This document shows, piece by piece, positions 25,006 through 33,397 of a stretch of DNA of 64,000 nucleotides. Numbering within the stretch: the stretch's first letter is position 1; every line of letters begins with the position of its first letter. Below the pieces are notes generated by a model that saw nothing but the letters and a program-made list of their open reading frames with translations, searched no databases and was not told the DNA's origin. The translations under genes and the position numbers were made by a program. The DNA is from Amycolatopsis sp. WAC 01376 (GTDB taxonomy: Bacteria; Actinomycetota; Actinomycetes; Mycobacteriales; Pseudonocardiaceae), in assembly GCF_003947415.1 (NCBI RefSeq), contig NZ_QHKL01000001.1, positions 992,001-1,056,000 of the forward strand. Direction: 5' to 3'.

Positions 25006-25515
25006 TCAGAAGGGCGGCTCGTCGGAGAAACCGCCGCCACCGCCGCCACCGGCGGGCGGGGCGGAACCCCACGGGTCGTCGGCGGGCGGGCCGGACTGGC
25101 CGCCACCGCCGCCACCACCGAAGCCGCCGCCTCCACCGCCACCGGTGCCACGGCTGACCTTGTTCACCTTGGCGGTGGCGTAGCGCAGCGACGGGCCGAT
25201 CTCATCGACCTCGAGCTCGACGACGGTGCGCTTCTCGCCTTCCTTGGTCTCGAAAGACCGCTGCTTGAGGCGCCCCTGCACGACGACACGCGCGCCACGC
25301 GTCAGCGACTCGGCGACGTTCTCGGCCGCCTGACGCCAGATGTTGCAGCGCAGGAACAGGGCCTCGCCGTCCTTCCACTCACCGGACTGCTTGTCCAGTG
25401 TGCGCGGGGTGGACGCGACCGTGAAGTTCGCGACCGCCGCACCGGAAGGGGTGAAGCGAAGCTCCGGGTCGGACGTGAGATTGCCGATCACCGTGATGAC
25501 GGTGTCTCCAGCCAT
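25006..25515 (-). CDS. ssb: Single-stranded DNA-binding protein
   Basis: 169 residues. The OB-fold spans residues 1-120 ([20 protein letters not shown] and the later [12 protein letters not shown]), followed by a long glycine-rich linker with Gly runs and the acidic tip FSDEPPF that recruits repair and replication proteins. It coats single-stranded DNA at replication and repair sites. ATG 25515 is 17 bp after rpsF. Confidence 0.95.
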   Translation of the reverse strand: MAGDTVITVIGNLTSDPELRFTPSGAAVANFTVASTPRTLDKQSGEWKDGEALFLRCNIWRQAAENVAESLTRGARVVVQGRLKQRSFETKEGEKRTVVELEVDEIGPSLRYATAKVNKVSRGTGGGGGGGFGGGGGGGQSGPPADDPWGSAPPAGGGGGGGFSDEPPF

Positions 25516-25532
25516 CGGAAAAGTCCTTCGGC

Positions 25533-25853
25533 TCAGGCCTTGGCGGCGACGGGCTTGGCCGGCTTGATCTCGCGGCGCATGACCTTGGTGCGGAGCACGG
25601 TCTCCTGCAGCGAGAGCTGACGGTCCAGCTCCTTGACCGCTTCCGAAGTCGAGTTCAGGTCGAGGAGCGCGTAGATGCCCTCGGCGTGCTTCTTGATCTC
25701 GTAGGACAGCCGGCGGCGTCCCCAGACGTCGACCTTCTCCACGCTTCCGCCCGAAGTACGGATCACGTTGAGGAAGTTGTCCAAGGTCGGGGCCACCGTA
25801 CGCTCGTCGAGCGTGGGGTCCAGGATGACCATTACCTCGTAATGGCGTGACAC
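25533..25853 (-). CDS. rpsF: 30S ribosomal protein S6
   Basis: 106 residues with the S6 fold: [17 protein letters not shown] at the start, [20 protein letters not shown] in the middle. It binds S18 in the small-subunit platform, matching its co-expression with rpsR. GTG 25853 is chosen since AGGAGG sits nine bases upstream; a GTG two codons earlier would leave only three bases. It heads the rpsF-ssb-rpsR-rplI operon. Confidence 0.95.
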   Translation of the reverse strand: MSRHYEVMVILDPTLDERTVAPTLDNFLNVIRTSGGSVEKVDVWGRRRLSYEIKKHAEGIYALLDLNSTSEAVKELDRQLSLQETVLRTKVMRREIKPAKPVAAKA

Positions 25854-25955
25854 AACCACTCACCTCCTATGGGCTCACGGCCACGGACTGTCCGTGGCAG
25901 GAGGGTTTGTCCAGGTAAGCGTACCTGGCGGCTTCGGCCGGCCCCCGAACGGGCG

Positions 25956-26828
25956 TCAGGAGACGCGGCGCAGGACCCAGGTGCGGACCAGCGCGGCGGT
26001 CACCCCGGCGAGCACGAGCACCGCGAGCAGCATCGGCAGCTGGACGTCGCCGCCGGGCATGCCGTCGGTCGCGAGCGCTTCGGCGTTGCCCGCGTTGCGG
26101 ACGTCGGGGCCACCCTGCCCGGCCTGGTGCGGGGCACCCTCACCCGGAAGCGGGCTGTTGGCCGGGTAACGCACGCCCGGAGCCACCGCGACACCCGGCT
26201 GCGCGACCGGAAGGTTTCCGTAGTCGCGCGGCGGGGCATAACCGGTGCCGTTGCTGCCGCCGGGCAGCAGGCTCGGCGAGGACGGCAGCCCGTTGGTGCC
26301 GCCGCCGTTGCCGCCCTGCTGCGGGCCGGTGGTGCCCGGCGTCGGCAGGGTGGGGGCGACGTAGTTCGTCGCGACCGTGGTCAGGCCGCAGCTGCCGGTG
26401 ACCTTGTGCTCGATGGAGTCGAGGGTCTTCTCGGGGTTGAGCCCGAGGCCCCAGGACTTCGTGTTCTTGACCGCCTGCCGCACGGCCGCGCCGATCGCCT
26501 TGCCCTCGACCGCGCCGCCCGCGGCGTTCGGGACCGCGCCGACGTTGATGGTGTTGACCTTGGCGATGTCGTTCGCGGCGACGTCGTAGAGGGCCAGCGT
26601 GCCCGCTTCCTTCGCGCCGGCGCGCACCAGTTCCTTGACCGAGGTGCCGGTGATCGCGACGGTGTCGCCCATTCCGCCGTTGACGGTGCCGCTGCACGCG
26701 TTCGCCAGCGTGGTGGCCGCCGCCGATGCGGTGCCCGCCGTCAGGAGCGCGCCACCGGTGACCATGGTCGCGAGTGCGGTGACGGTGAGCGCCTTGCGGG
26801 TGGTCTGCCAGATGGTGGTCTTCCGCAC
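25956..26828 (-). CDS. Membrane-anchored secreted protein, paralogue 1 of a triad
   Basis: 290 residues. Signal peptide (residues 1-36, ending TASAA), a domain with two cysteines (ANACSG and GSCGL), a Pro/Gly-rich linker with GYAPPRDYGNLP, and a C-terminal hydrophobic helix LPMLLAVLVLAGVTAALVRT ended by WVLRR. The layout predicts export with a C-terminal membrane anchor and tiny cytosolic basic tail. GTG 26828 is preceded by GGAGG. It shares the anchor and the GYAPxRDY motif with the next gene upstream. Function is unknown. Confidence 0.75.
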   Translation of the reverse strand: MRKTTIWQTTRKALTVTALATMVTGGALLTAGTASAAATTLANACSGTVNGGMGDTVAITGTSVKELVRAGAKEAGTLALYDVAANDIAKVNTINVGAVPNAAGGAVEGKAIGAAVRQAVKNTKSWGLGLNPEKTLDSIEHKVTGSCGLTTVATNYVAPTLPTPGTTGPQQGGNGGGTNGLPSSPSLLPGGSNGTGYAPPRDYGNLPVAQPGVAVAPGVRYPANSPLPGEGAPHQAGQGGPDVRNAGNAEALATDGMPGGDVQLPMLLAVLVLAGVTAALVRTWVLRRVS

Positions 26829-26929
26829 GAGCGCGATCCTCCGGGTCGGTGGGGGCGTGTGGCAGTGCATGAGGAAGCACCGCAACGGGGATAACGAGGG
26901 AGTGACCAGAAAGATACTAGGCGGTAGGA

Positions 26930-27817
26930 CTAACTTGCAGCGGCCATTCGGCGTAGGACCCAAGTGCGCACAAGGCCCGCGCTGACTCCGGAGAGTGCCA
27001 AAACGGCGATCAGCAGCGGCAGTTTCCCGTCCTGAGTGAATCCGTCGCTCACGTTCGGTAATGCTTCGGCCTGTCCCGCGGTTTGGACGTCGGGATTTCC
27101 GTTCTGGTTTTCGGTCGCGACGCCGAACTGCGGCGCGTAACCCGGGATCTGCCCGCCGTACCGGAGGCCGGGTGACGGGCTGAAGAGACCGGCCGTCGCC
27201 ATCGGGATGGAGCTGTAGTCACGCATCGGGGCGTAGCCGGTGTTGACGCCCCACGGCAGGCCGCCGAAGTTCGGGGTGAAGGTGCCGGGCAGCAGCGGGC
27301 TGTTCGCCGCCGGGATACCGCCTTCCGGCGTGCCGCCCTGCGCCGGAGCACCGGGTCCGCCCGTCTGCGGGCCGCCGCTACCGGGCGTTCCGGGGGCTGG
27401 TTTCCCGGGCTGGGGCTGGGTTCCCGGGGCGGGCTTGCCGCCGCCGGTCAACGCGTCGTGGGTGCCGGAGACGGCGCCGTTCAGCGCTTCCGCGGCCGGT
27501 TCGCCGACGACCGGGACCGGCGCGACGACGGCGTTCACCACGGTCACCGTCACCTTGCAGACCGTGCCGAGCAGCGCGTTGATCGTGCCCGTGAGCACCC
27601 CGGAGACCGGACCGGCCTGGCCGAGGTTCAGGGGAATGCCGAGCAGCGGCGTCTTGCCGAGGATCGTGTCACCGGTCTTCGCGGTCACCGATCCGCCGCA
27701 GGTGGCGGTCTTGGTCTCGGCGGCGGCAGCCGTGCCGGGCATGGCGAGGGCGGCCGAGCCCGCGAGAATGAAGGCCGACGCACCCAGGGCGGTCGCCCTC
27801 CGTGTCCGTTCGCGCAT
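26930..27817 (-). CDS. Membrane-anchored secreted protein, paralogue 2 of a triad
   Basis: 295 residues with the same architecture as its neighbour: signal peptide ending GTAAAA, a Cys pair (ATCGG and TVCKV), a linker rich in Pro and Gly, a GYAPMRDYSSIP motif, a NPDVQTAGQAEALP segment close to GPDVRNAGNAEALA in paralogue 1, and a terminal helix LPLLIAVLALSGVSAGLVRT followed by WVLRR. ATG 27817 has GGAG seven bases upstream. Probably derived by tandem duplication; role unknown. Confidence 0.76.
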   Translation of the reverse strand: MRERTRRATALGASAFILAGSAALAMPGTAAAAETKTATCGGSVTAKTGDTILGKTPLLGIPLNLGQAGPVSGVLTGTINALLGTVCKVTVTVVNAVVAPVPVVGEPAAEALNGAVSGTHDALTGGGKPAPGTQPQPGKPAPGTPGSGGPQTGGPGAPAQGGTPEGGIPAANSPLLPGTFTPNFGGLPWGVNTGYAPMRDYSSIPMATAGLFSPSPGLRYGGQIPGYAPQFGVATENQNGNPDVQTAGQAEALPNVSDGFTQDGKLPLLIAVLALSGVSAGLVRTWVLRRMAAAS

Positions 27818-27941
27818 GCCTTCGACTCCTCCGTCGTCGGGGTCACCTACCGGCACAACGACGCTAATGGAGACGAGTAACGCCCGCTCACTCGAAGAGG
27901 TCAGGCATTCGAGTGGAAGCGGGCGTCACTGAGGGTGAAGA

Positions 27942-28748
27942 TCAGGCGGGCTTGCCCCGCAGCCAGGCACGGACCAGAGCCGCGGCGACGACGGCCAGCG
28001 CCAGTACCGCGAGCAGCAGCGGCAGCTTGGCCGGGGCGACCGGCGCCTGCACGGCCTGCGCGTTGCCGGTGTCCTTCTCGTCGACGGTGGGCGGCGGCAC
28101 CTCGCCGGGGACGATCTCGGTGATCACCGGCGCCTGGACGAAGCTGCCGGGGAGCAGCGCCGCGTTGCTGATCACGCCGGCGATCGAGTCGCCGCCGATG
28201 CCGGTGGCGGAACCCGGGCCGGTTTCGACCGGGAGTTCGCTGCCAGGACCGCCGGGCTGACCCGGTCCCGGCTTCGGGGGCTCGGGCTTCGGAGGCTGGG
28301 GGTCCTCGGGCGGCTTCGGGCCCGGCGGGATCTCGGGGACTCCCGGAACCTCGTCGACGACACCTTGCGTCAGGTTGCCGACCGCGTTCACCGTGCCCTG
28401 CGCGGGCTTGCAGACGCCCTGTGCGACGAGGTCTCCGGCCGGATTGTCGGTCAGGCCGGTCGTCTTGACCAGATCGCCGACGGGCAGTGAAAGCAGCGGC
28501 TTCCGGCCCTCGGCGGTCTTGGCCTTCGAGTCCAGGCCGACCGTCAGTACCTCGGACGAACCGAGCGGCGCCGCCGCGTCGAGAACGAGGCCGTTACCGG
28601 ACTTTCCGTTCTGCAGCGTCGAATCGCATTCGCCGGAAAGAGTCGGGCTCGGTTCCTCGGCGGCCGTCGCGGTCATCGGGAACGCTAATCCGGCCGTGAC
28701 CGAAAGCGCGAATCCCCAAGCCGTGATCCGCCCGGCAGTCTTCCCCAT
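27942..28748 (-). CDS. Membrane-anchored secreted protein, paralogue 3 of a triad
   Basis: 268 residues. Signal peptide ending TATAAEE, two cysteines (SGECDS and GVCKP), then a long Pro-rich linker (GPKPPEDPQPPKPEPPKP) typical of wall-spanning segments, and the terminal anchor LPLLLAVLALAVVAAALVRA followed by WLRGK. It lacks the GYAP motif of its relatives. ATG 28748 follows GGAGGACGAACTCG. It is the most upstream gene of the triad on the minus strand, divergent from endonuclease IV. Confidence 0.75.
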   Translation of the reverse strand: MGKTAGRITAWGFALSVTAGLAFPMTATAAEEPSPTLSGECDSTLQNGKSGNGLVLDAAAPLGSSEVLTVGLDSKAKTAEGRKPLLSLPVGDLVKTTGLTDNPAGDLVAQGVCKPAQGTVNAVGNLTQGVVDEVPGVPEIPPGPKPPEDPQPPKPEPPKPGPGQPGGPGSELPVETGPGSATGIGGDSIAGVISNAALLPGSFVQAPVITEIVPGEVPPPTVDEKDTGNAQAVQAPVAPAKLPLLLAVLALAVVAAALVRAWLRGKPA

Positions 28749-28867
28749 CGAGTTCGTCCTCCGCCCCTCAAGACCCAACGCGGTTTAACGGAACGCGCTC
28801 ACGCTACCCCACGAGCGTGACCATCCGGTCCGCGACGGCGAAAAACCCGCGAGGGTAAGTTGCCAGC

Positions 28868-29647
28868 ATGAAAATCGGTGCCCATGTCCGCGACGACGAT
28901 CCGCTGGCCGCGGTCGCCGAGCGCGAAGCCGAAGTACTCCAGTTCTTCCTTTCCGACCCGCAGGGCTGGAAGGCTCCCAAACCCCACCCGCACGGCGAAG
29001 CGATCAAAGAATCGCCGGTCGAGGTGTTCATCCACTCGCCGTATCTGATCAATGTGGCGTCGATGAACAACCGCATCCGCATCCCGTCGCGGAAGAACGT
29101 CACGCAGCACGCGAACGGCGCCGCCGAAATCGGCGCGAAAGGGCTCGTCGTGCACGGCGGCCACGTCGGTTCCGCGGCGGAAGTCGAAGAAGGCCTCGTC
29201 AACTGGCGCAAGCTTTTCGAGCGTGAACAGGAGAAGGGCGGCTTCGCCGTGCCGATCCTGATCGAGAACACCGCGGGCGGCGACAACGCGATGACCCGCG
29301 ACCTCGACACGATCGCCCGGCTCTGGGACAAGGTCGGCGAATTCGGCGCGGGCTTCTGTTTCGACACCTGCCACGCGTACGCGGCGGGCTGGGACCTGAC
29401 CGAGGCGGTCAAGAAGGTCAAGGCCATCACCGGCCGGATCGATCTGGTGCACCTCAACAACTCGCGCGACGAGTTCGGCTCCACGCGGGACCGGCACGCG
29501 AACGTCGTCGGCGGCGACGGCACGATCGATCCCGAGGTGCTGGCCGCCGTCGCGGCCGAGGCCGGCGCGCCCGTGATCGTCGAGACCCCGGCCGACGGCC
29601 AGGCCGCGGACATCGCCTACCTCCGGGAGCGCGTCGCCTCCGCCTGA
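28868..29647 (+). CDS. nfo: Endonuclease IV-type AP endonuclease (deoxyribonuclease IV)
   Basis: 259 residues forming the AP_endonuc_2 TIM barrel. Metal ligands fall in HGGHVG, LIENTAGG, CFDTCHAY and the HLNNSRDEFGSTRDRHAN stretch, which are the family signatures. It incises DNA at abasic sites in base excision repair using zinc. ATG 28868 is the first methionine and begins MKIGAHV, as in other members. It stands alone between the surface-protein triad and a secreted-protein gene. Confidence 0.92.
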   Translation: MKIGAHVRDDDPLAAVAEREAEVLQFFLSDPQGWKAPKPHPHGEAIKESPVEVFIHSPYLINVASMNNRIRIPSRKNVTQHANGAAEIGAKGLVVHGGHVGSAAEVEEGLVNWRKLFEREQEKGGFAVPILIENTAGGDNAMTRDLDTIARLWDKVGEFGAGFCFDTCHAYAAGWDLTEAVKKVKAITGRIDLVHLNNSRDEFGSTRDRHANVVGGDGTIDPEVLAAVAAEAGAPVIVETPADGQAADIAYLRERVASA

Positions 29648-29663
29648 CTCCCCTCTCGCACTT

Positions 29664-29704
29664 GGTCACCTACTTGCCCGGACGACCGGCGCAAGTAGGT
29701 GACC
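29664..29704. terminator. Hairpin after endonuclease IV
   Basis: GGTCACCTACTTGC and GCAAGTAGGTGACC are perfect 14-base arms around a 13-base loop that itself contains a CCGG/CCGG mini-stem. It lies 17 bp after the nfo stop. No T run follows, so it could also be a REP-like element. Confidence 0.6.
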
Positions 29705-29819
29705 GATTGCGGTTTCGGACCTGGGCGGGAGGTCGTTCCCTCTCGGGAGGGAGGGCCGGGCCCGCCGATCGCGAAAGGCTCGACCTCGACCGGGAAGTAC
29801 CCGGTTCTGGAGGGAAGCC

Positions 29820-30329
29820 ATGAACATCAAGTCGAAGATCGCCGCGGTCGCCGTACTCGCCGTCGCCGCGGGAACGCTGGGGGCGACGCAGGCGAACGCG
29901 GCGTCGGGGCCGGGAGCGACCGTCATCGGGTCGGCGGGCGGACCGCTGACGTTCCCCGGTTTCGAGGGCGATCCCGTCCGGTTCGACTTCGCCGCGTTCG
30001 GCGATCCGGGGCAGTCCTCGGGCCGGTTCCACGTGAATCATCTGACCAAGGACGGAAAGCCGTTCGCCGACTTCGACGGCAAGGTCGACTGCGTCTCGCG
30101 GGATGGCGACCTCGCCGTCCTGACCGGGGTGATCGAACGCGCCGACATTCCAGGCTTCCCGGCGAACCTGGTCGGCCGCCGGGTCGGTTTCTCGGTACGG
30201 GACGTGCCGCGCGGGCACGACCGGATCGGCTGGAGCTGGGCCGTCGGCGGCTTCGACCAGGACGTCTTGCGGTGCACGGCCCCGATTCCGTTCTTCGAAA
30301 CGAGCACGGGCGGCTACCTCGTGCGCTGA
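29820..30329 (+). CDS. Small secreted protein of unknown function
   Basis: 169 residues starting with MNIKSKIAAVAVLAVAAGTL; the signal peptide ends at about ANAAS, residue 28. The mature part (about 141 residues) looks like a compact beta-rich domain with two cysteines (VDCVS and LRCTA) likely forming a disulfide. The start is firmly set by GGAGGGAAGCC. No enzyme motif is seen. It stands alone in its orientation. Confidence 0.75.
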   Translation: MNIKSKIAAVAVLAVAAGTLGATQANAASGPGATVIGSAGGPLTFPGFEGDPVRFDFAAFGDPGQSSGRFHVNHLTKDGKPFADFDGKVDCVSRDGDLAVLTGVIERADIPGFPANLVGRRVGFSVRDVPRGHDRIGWSWAVGGFDQDVLRCTAPIPFFETSTGGYLVR

Positions 30330-30337
30330 ATTCACTT

Positions 30338-30360
30338 GACCCTCACACCACGGGAGGGTC
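30338..30360 (+). promoter_or_regulatory. MerR-type promoter/operator
   Basis: GACCCTC and GAGGGTC are perfect arms with nine bases between them, placed inside a TTGACC -35 box and a GAACCT -10 box spaced 19 bp apart. That overlong, dyad-filled spacer is the hallmark of MerR-regulated promoters. No MerR gene lies nearby. Confidence 0.6.
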
Positions 30361-30373
30361 GAACCTGGGCCGT

Positions 30374-30616
30374 ATGAACAAGCGGACCGGGTACCGGGCG
30401 GAGCACGTCGTCCCCGCGCCGGAAACCCGTTGGCACGCACTGACCGTTTTCGGCTACCCGCTCGGCGGGCCCGCCGCTTTCGACGGCTCCGCCGCCCTGG
30501 TGGAGGCCGAGGGGCTCGCCGAGCGCCGGTCGGCCGGATCGGGGGCGCCGTCGAGGAAACCGCCGATCGGATCGTCGTCCCCGGCGGCGCGGACCGGATC
30601 TCTGCGCGGCTGGTAG
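30374..30616 (+). pseudogene. Orphan short ORF behind the MerR-type promoter
   Basis: The ATG sits 13 bp past the operator, where a leaderless transcript would begin. The 80-codon frame starts MNKRTGYRAEHVV, but from codon 28 on it runs antisense through the 3' end of the glycosyltransferase gene and loses any protein-like pattern. It may be the decayed start of a MerR-controlled gene or a chance frame. Confidence 0.35.
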
Positions 30617-32031
30617 ATCTCCCGGATCACCAGCGCGCAGAGGCCGGCCACCGCGAGGTCGCGGACGACGACGGCGCCGAGGAACCAGTCTTCGGGCAGG
30701 CCTTTGTTGTCGACGCCGAGGTAGTACATCATCCGCGGCGCCCAGACGAACGCGTCGAGGATCATCCAGCCGAGCAGCAGCCGCCAGCGCGGGATCGCGA
30801 GCACCGCCAGCGGCACCAGCCACAGCGAGTACTGCGGGCTCCACACCTTGTTGGTCAACAGGAACGCGGCCACCACGAGGAAGGCGAGCTGCCCGAGCCG
30901 CGGACGGCGCGGCGCCTTCAACGCGACGTACCCGATGCCGGCGCAGACGGCGAGGAACAGCACCGCGACGACGGTGTTGAGCACGACCGGTGTCTGGCCC
31001 GCGGTGAGCTTCCCGTCGAAACCGGCCCAGCCGGAAAGGTGGGAGATCACGTTGTAGAGCGAGTCCGGATCCATCGGGCGCATCGTGTTGAGCCGGAAGA
31101 ACTCCCACCAGCCGGTCGGCGCCACGAGCGCGAACGGGACGTTGACCACCACGAACGTCGCCGCGGCGAGTCCGGCGGTGAGCGCCCACTGTCTGACCTT
31201 GCCCGCGCGCAGGCACAGGAAGAACAGCGGGATCAGCAGGAACAGGGGATACAGCTTCGCCGCCGCGCCGAGACCGAGCAGGAACCCCGCGACCTCGGGC
31301 CGCCGCCGGGCCCAGGCGAGCAGCGCGGTCGCGGTGAACGCGGTCGCGATGGCGTCGAAGTTCGTGAAGGCGTGCACCAGCACCAGCGGTGAGATCGCGA
31401 CCAGCGCGGCGTCCCACGGACGGCGTTTCAGCGATCGGCCGGTCGCCCACACCGTGACGAGCCACGCCAGCGCGAGCCAGAGCGCCGAGATGTTGAAATA
31501 GACGGCCACCGGCAGCGCGCCGGGCAGCCAGCCCGCTTCCGCGACCGAAAGCCACGCCTCGGTGAGCTTCGCGTTGATCCACTGGAACAACCCGGTCGCG
31601 ACCGGGTACTCCATGTACCGCGTGGTCTCCTTCGCCGTCCCCGCGTCTTCGGTCCACGAAGTCACGTACGGGAAGGTGTCCGGATCGTTCAGCCGCTCGG
31701 AACTGTAGAGCGGGACGATGTCCGAGTAACACATCGCGACGAACGGGCGGCCCGCGCGCCAGTCGAGCTGATGGGTCCCGGAGTCGTCGGTGTACTGCTG
31801 AATGCAGGACGCCTTGCCGAACCACGAGAGCAGCAGCGCGAGGCAGGCCAGCAGCAGCCCGACCCGTTGCGGCGACCAGAACCAGTGCCGTCCCACGGCG
31901 GCGTGCTCGCCGAGCGGGCTGCCGATCGGCCTCGTGGCCGCGGCCACGAGCGGTTCGTTCCAGCTCGGGATGACCCGCTCGCCGGGGGTGAGGGAGAGCG
32001 GAGCCTCGGGCTGGGTCGTCTGGTCGGACAC
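30454..32031 (-). CDS. GT87-family membrane glycosyltransferase (DUF2029)
   Basis: 525 residues with 10-11 hydrophobic segments. The first extracytoplasmic loop carries CYSDIVPLYSS and the region ending YMEYPVATGLFQ, matching polyprenyl-phosphate-mannose dependent GT-C mannosyltransferases of family GT87. It is the counterpart of the mycobacterial gene between ponA1 and rpsF (Rv0051), supporting an envelope role. GTG 32031 (VSDQTTQPE) starts the family-like sequence; no strong ribosome site is seen. Acceptor and linkage cannot be given. Confidence 0.8.
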   Translation of the reverse strand: MSDQTTQPEAPLSLTPGERVIPSWNEPLVAAATRPIGSPLGEHAAVGRHWFWSPQRVGLLLACLALLLSWFGKASCIQQYTDDSGTHQLDWRAGRPFVAMCYSDIVPLYSSERLNDPDTFPYVTSWTEDAGTAKETTRYMEYPVATGLFQWINAKLTEAWLSVAEAGWLPGALPVAVYFNISALWLALAWLVTVWATGRSLKRRPWDAALVAISPLVLVHAFTNFDAIATAFTATALLAWARRRPEVAGFLLGLGAAAKLYPLFLLIPLFFLCLRAGKVRQWALTAGLAAATFVVVNVPFALVAPTGWWEFFRLNTMRPMDPDSLYNVISHLSGWAGFDGKLTAGQTPVVLNTVVAVLFLAVCAGIGYVALKAPRRPRLGQLAFLVVAAFLLTNKVWSPQYSLWLVPLAVLAIPRWRLLLGWMILDAFVWAPRMMYYLGVDNKGLPEDWFLGAVVVRDLAVAGLCALVIREIYQPRRDPVRAAGDDDPIGGFLDGAPDPADRRSASPSASTRAAEPSKAAGPPSG

Positions 32032-32121
32032 GTGGCGGATGTTAGCGCCTATCCGGGTGACCACCCGGTGATGTCGCCGCTCGGCCATTCGGGGCTTGCC
32101 TGCCCCGAGGCAGGTGACACG

Positions 32122-32267
32122 CGTGATCGGATGGACGACTCACGTGATCGGATGGACGACACGGGTGACTGGCCGGACGACTCACGTGATTGGACGGACG
32201 ACAAGCCCGCGGCCGGTTTCTGCCGCGTGTCGTCTGTCTGATCACGTGTGTCGTCCACCTGATCACG
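32122..32267. repeat. Six-copy array of an 18-bp unit (four direct, two inverted)
   Basis: CGTGATCGGATGGACGAC occurs exactly at 32122 and 32143, with variants at 32163 and 32185, and in reverse complement at 32229-32246 and 32250-32267. The direct copies have a 21-22 bp period. The last copy contains the stop codon of the ROK gene. The inverted arrangement can fold into a large hairpin; the array lies between the ROK stop and the glycosyltransferase start. Confidence 0.85.
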
Positions 32268-33342
32268 TGAAAGCGACGTCGCCGCTGTCGTAGAACCCGG
32301 CCAGCACCTCCGCGGCCGCGCCGAACGCGACGACGTCGTCGCCCATCTCGTCGAGATCGACCTGGATCCGTTGCCAGTGCGGCAAAGGCAGGAGTTCCCG
32401 CAGTCGAGCGGCGACGGTGTCGCGGTACACCTCGGGTTCCGCGCGGACCGAACGGCCGGTCAGCACGACACGTTCGAGGTCGAGCACCTGGACGAGGTCG
32501 GCGAGCCCGATTCCCAGCAGGCCTGCCGCCTCCTCGGTGGTCGCCGCCGCGTTGTGCAGCACCTCGACGCAGCCGCGACGGCCGCATGCGCAACGCGGTC
32601 CGTCGAAGGCGAGCGTGGTGTGCCCGAATTCGCCCGCGTTGGTCCGCGGCCCGCGGTACAGCCTGCCGTCGATCAGCAGGCCGACGCCGATCCCGGTGCC
32701 GACGAGCACGACGGCGGTCGCGGTCTGGTCGCCGCCGGTCCACTGCTGGGCGAAGGCGGCGGCGTTGGTGTTCTTGTCGAGCCGCACGGGCAGTCCGGTG
32801 CGTTTCGCGAGCAGGTCGCGCAGGGGGACGTGGTGCCAGCCCGGCATGTTGGTGGCGTCCCGGACCACCCCTTCACGGTGGTCGAGCGGGCCGACGGAGC
32901 CGACGCCGAGGCCGAGGACGCGTTCACGCTCGACACCCTCCAGTAGCTCTTCGGTCGCTTCGCCGAGGGCGGAAACCGCCTGGTCTGGAGTGAAGCCGGG
33001 TGACAGCGGCCCGCCGCGCGACGCGATGATCTTCCCGGTCAGGTCGGTCATGAGTACCCGGAACGAGTCCCGGTCGAGCTGGGCGCCGAGCGCGTGCCGG
33101 GCGTCCGCGCGGACCCGCAGGAGTGTGCGCGGTTTGCCGACGCCGGACGCGGGCTGGCGTTCTTCGTCCAGCAGGCCGGCTTCGAGCAGTTCGGGGACGA
33201 TCTTCGAGACGGCCTGCTGCGTGAGCCGGGTGCGTTCGGCGAGTTCGACGCGGCTGAGGCCGCCCGCGCGCAGGATGTGCGTGAGCAGCAGCGCCCGGTT
33301 GTGCTGGCGCAGGCCGCGCAGATTGACCCCGGTCTCCGGCAT
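32263..33342 (-). CDS. ROK-family transcriptional regulator
   Basis: 359 residues. The winged helix (LSRVELAERTRLTQQAVSKI) is at about residues 25-60. The ROK domain has the glycine-rich VLVGTGIGVGLLIDG, the NAGEFGH segment and the intact zinc motif CACGRRGCVE. It therefore resembles NagC/Mlc-type repressors of sugar genes. It is divergent from a Gfo/Idh/MocA oxidoreductase, probably its target. ATG 33342 is preferred over 33351 by spacing from AGGA. The stop codon is inside the repeat array. Confidence 0.88.
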   Translation of the reverse strand: MPETGVNLRGLRQHNRALLLTHILRAGGLSRVELAERTRLTQQAVSKIVPELLEAGLLDEERQPASGVGKPRTLLRVRADARHALGAQLDRDSFRVLMTDLTGKIIASRGGPLSPGFTPDQAVSALGEATEELLEGVERERVLGLGVGSVGPLDHREGVVRDATNMPGWHHVPLRDLLAKRTGLPVRLDKNTNAAAFAQQWTGGDQTATAVVLVGTGIGVGLLIDGRLYRGPRTNAGEFGHTTLAFDGPRCACGRRGCVEVLHNAAATTEEAAGLLGIGLADLVQVLDLERVVLTGRSVRAEPEVYRDTVAARLRELLPLPHWQRIQVDLDEMGDDVVAFGAAAEVLAGFYDSGDVAFT

Positions 33343-33374
33343 AGCGCGCATCCTGCCATGACTGGCTGATTACG

Positions 33375-33385
33375 CAACACTGTTG
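33375..33385. promoter_or_regulatory. Possible ROK operator
   Basis: CAACACTGTTG is a perfect short dyad in the 55-bp gap between the ROK regulator and the oxidoreductase, close to the oxidoreductase ATG. Short length makes it uncertain. Confidence 0.4.
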
Positions 33386-33397
33386 TTTAATGGGCGC

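Noticed and set aside
32122..32267. CRISPR array
   Set aside because: Units are 18 bp with only 2-4 bp between them, and orientation changes within the array. There are no spacers and no cas genes.
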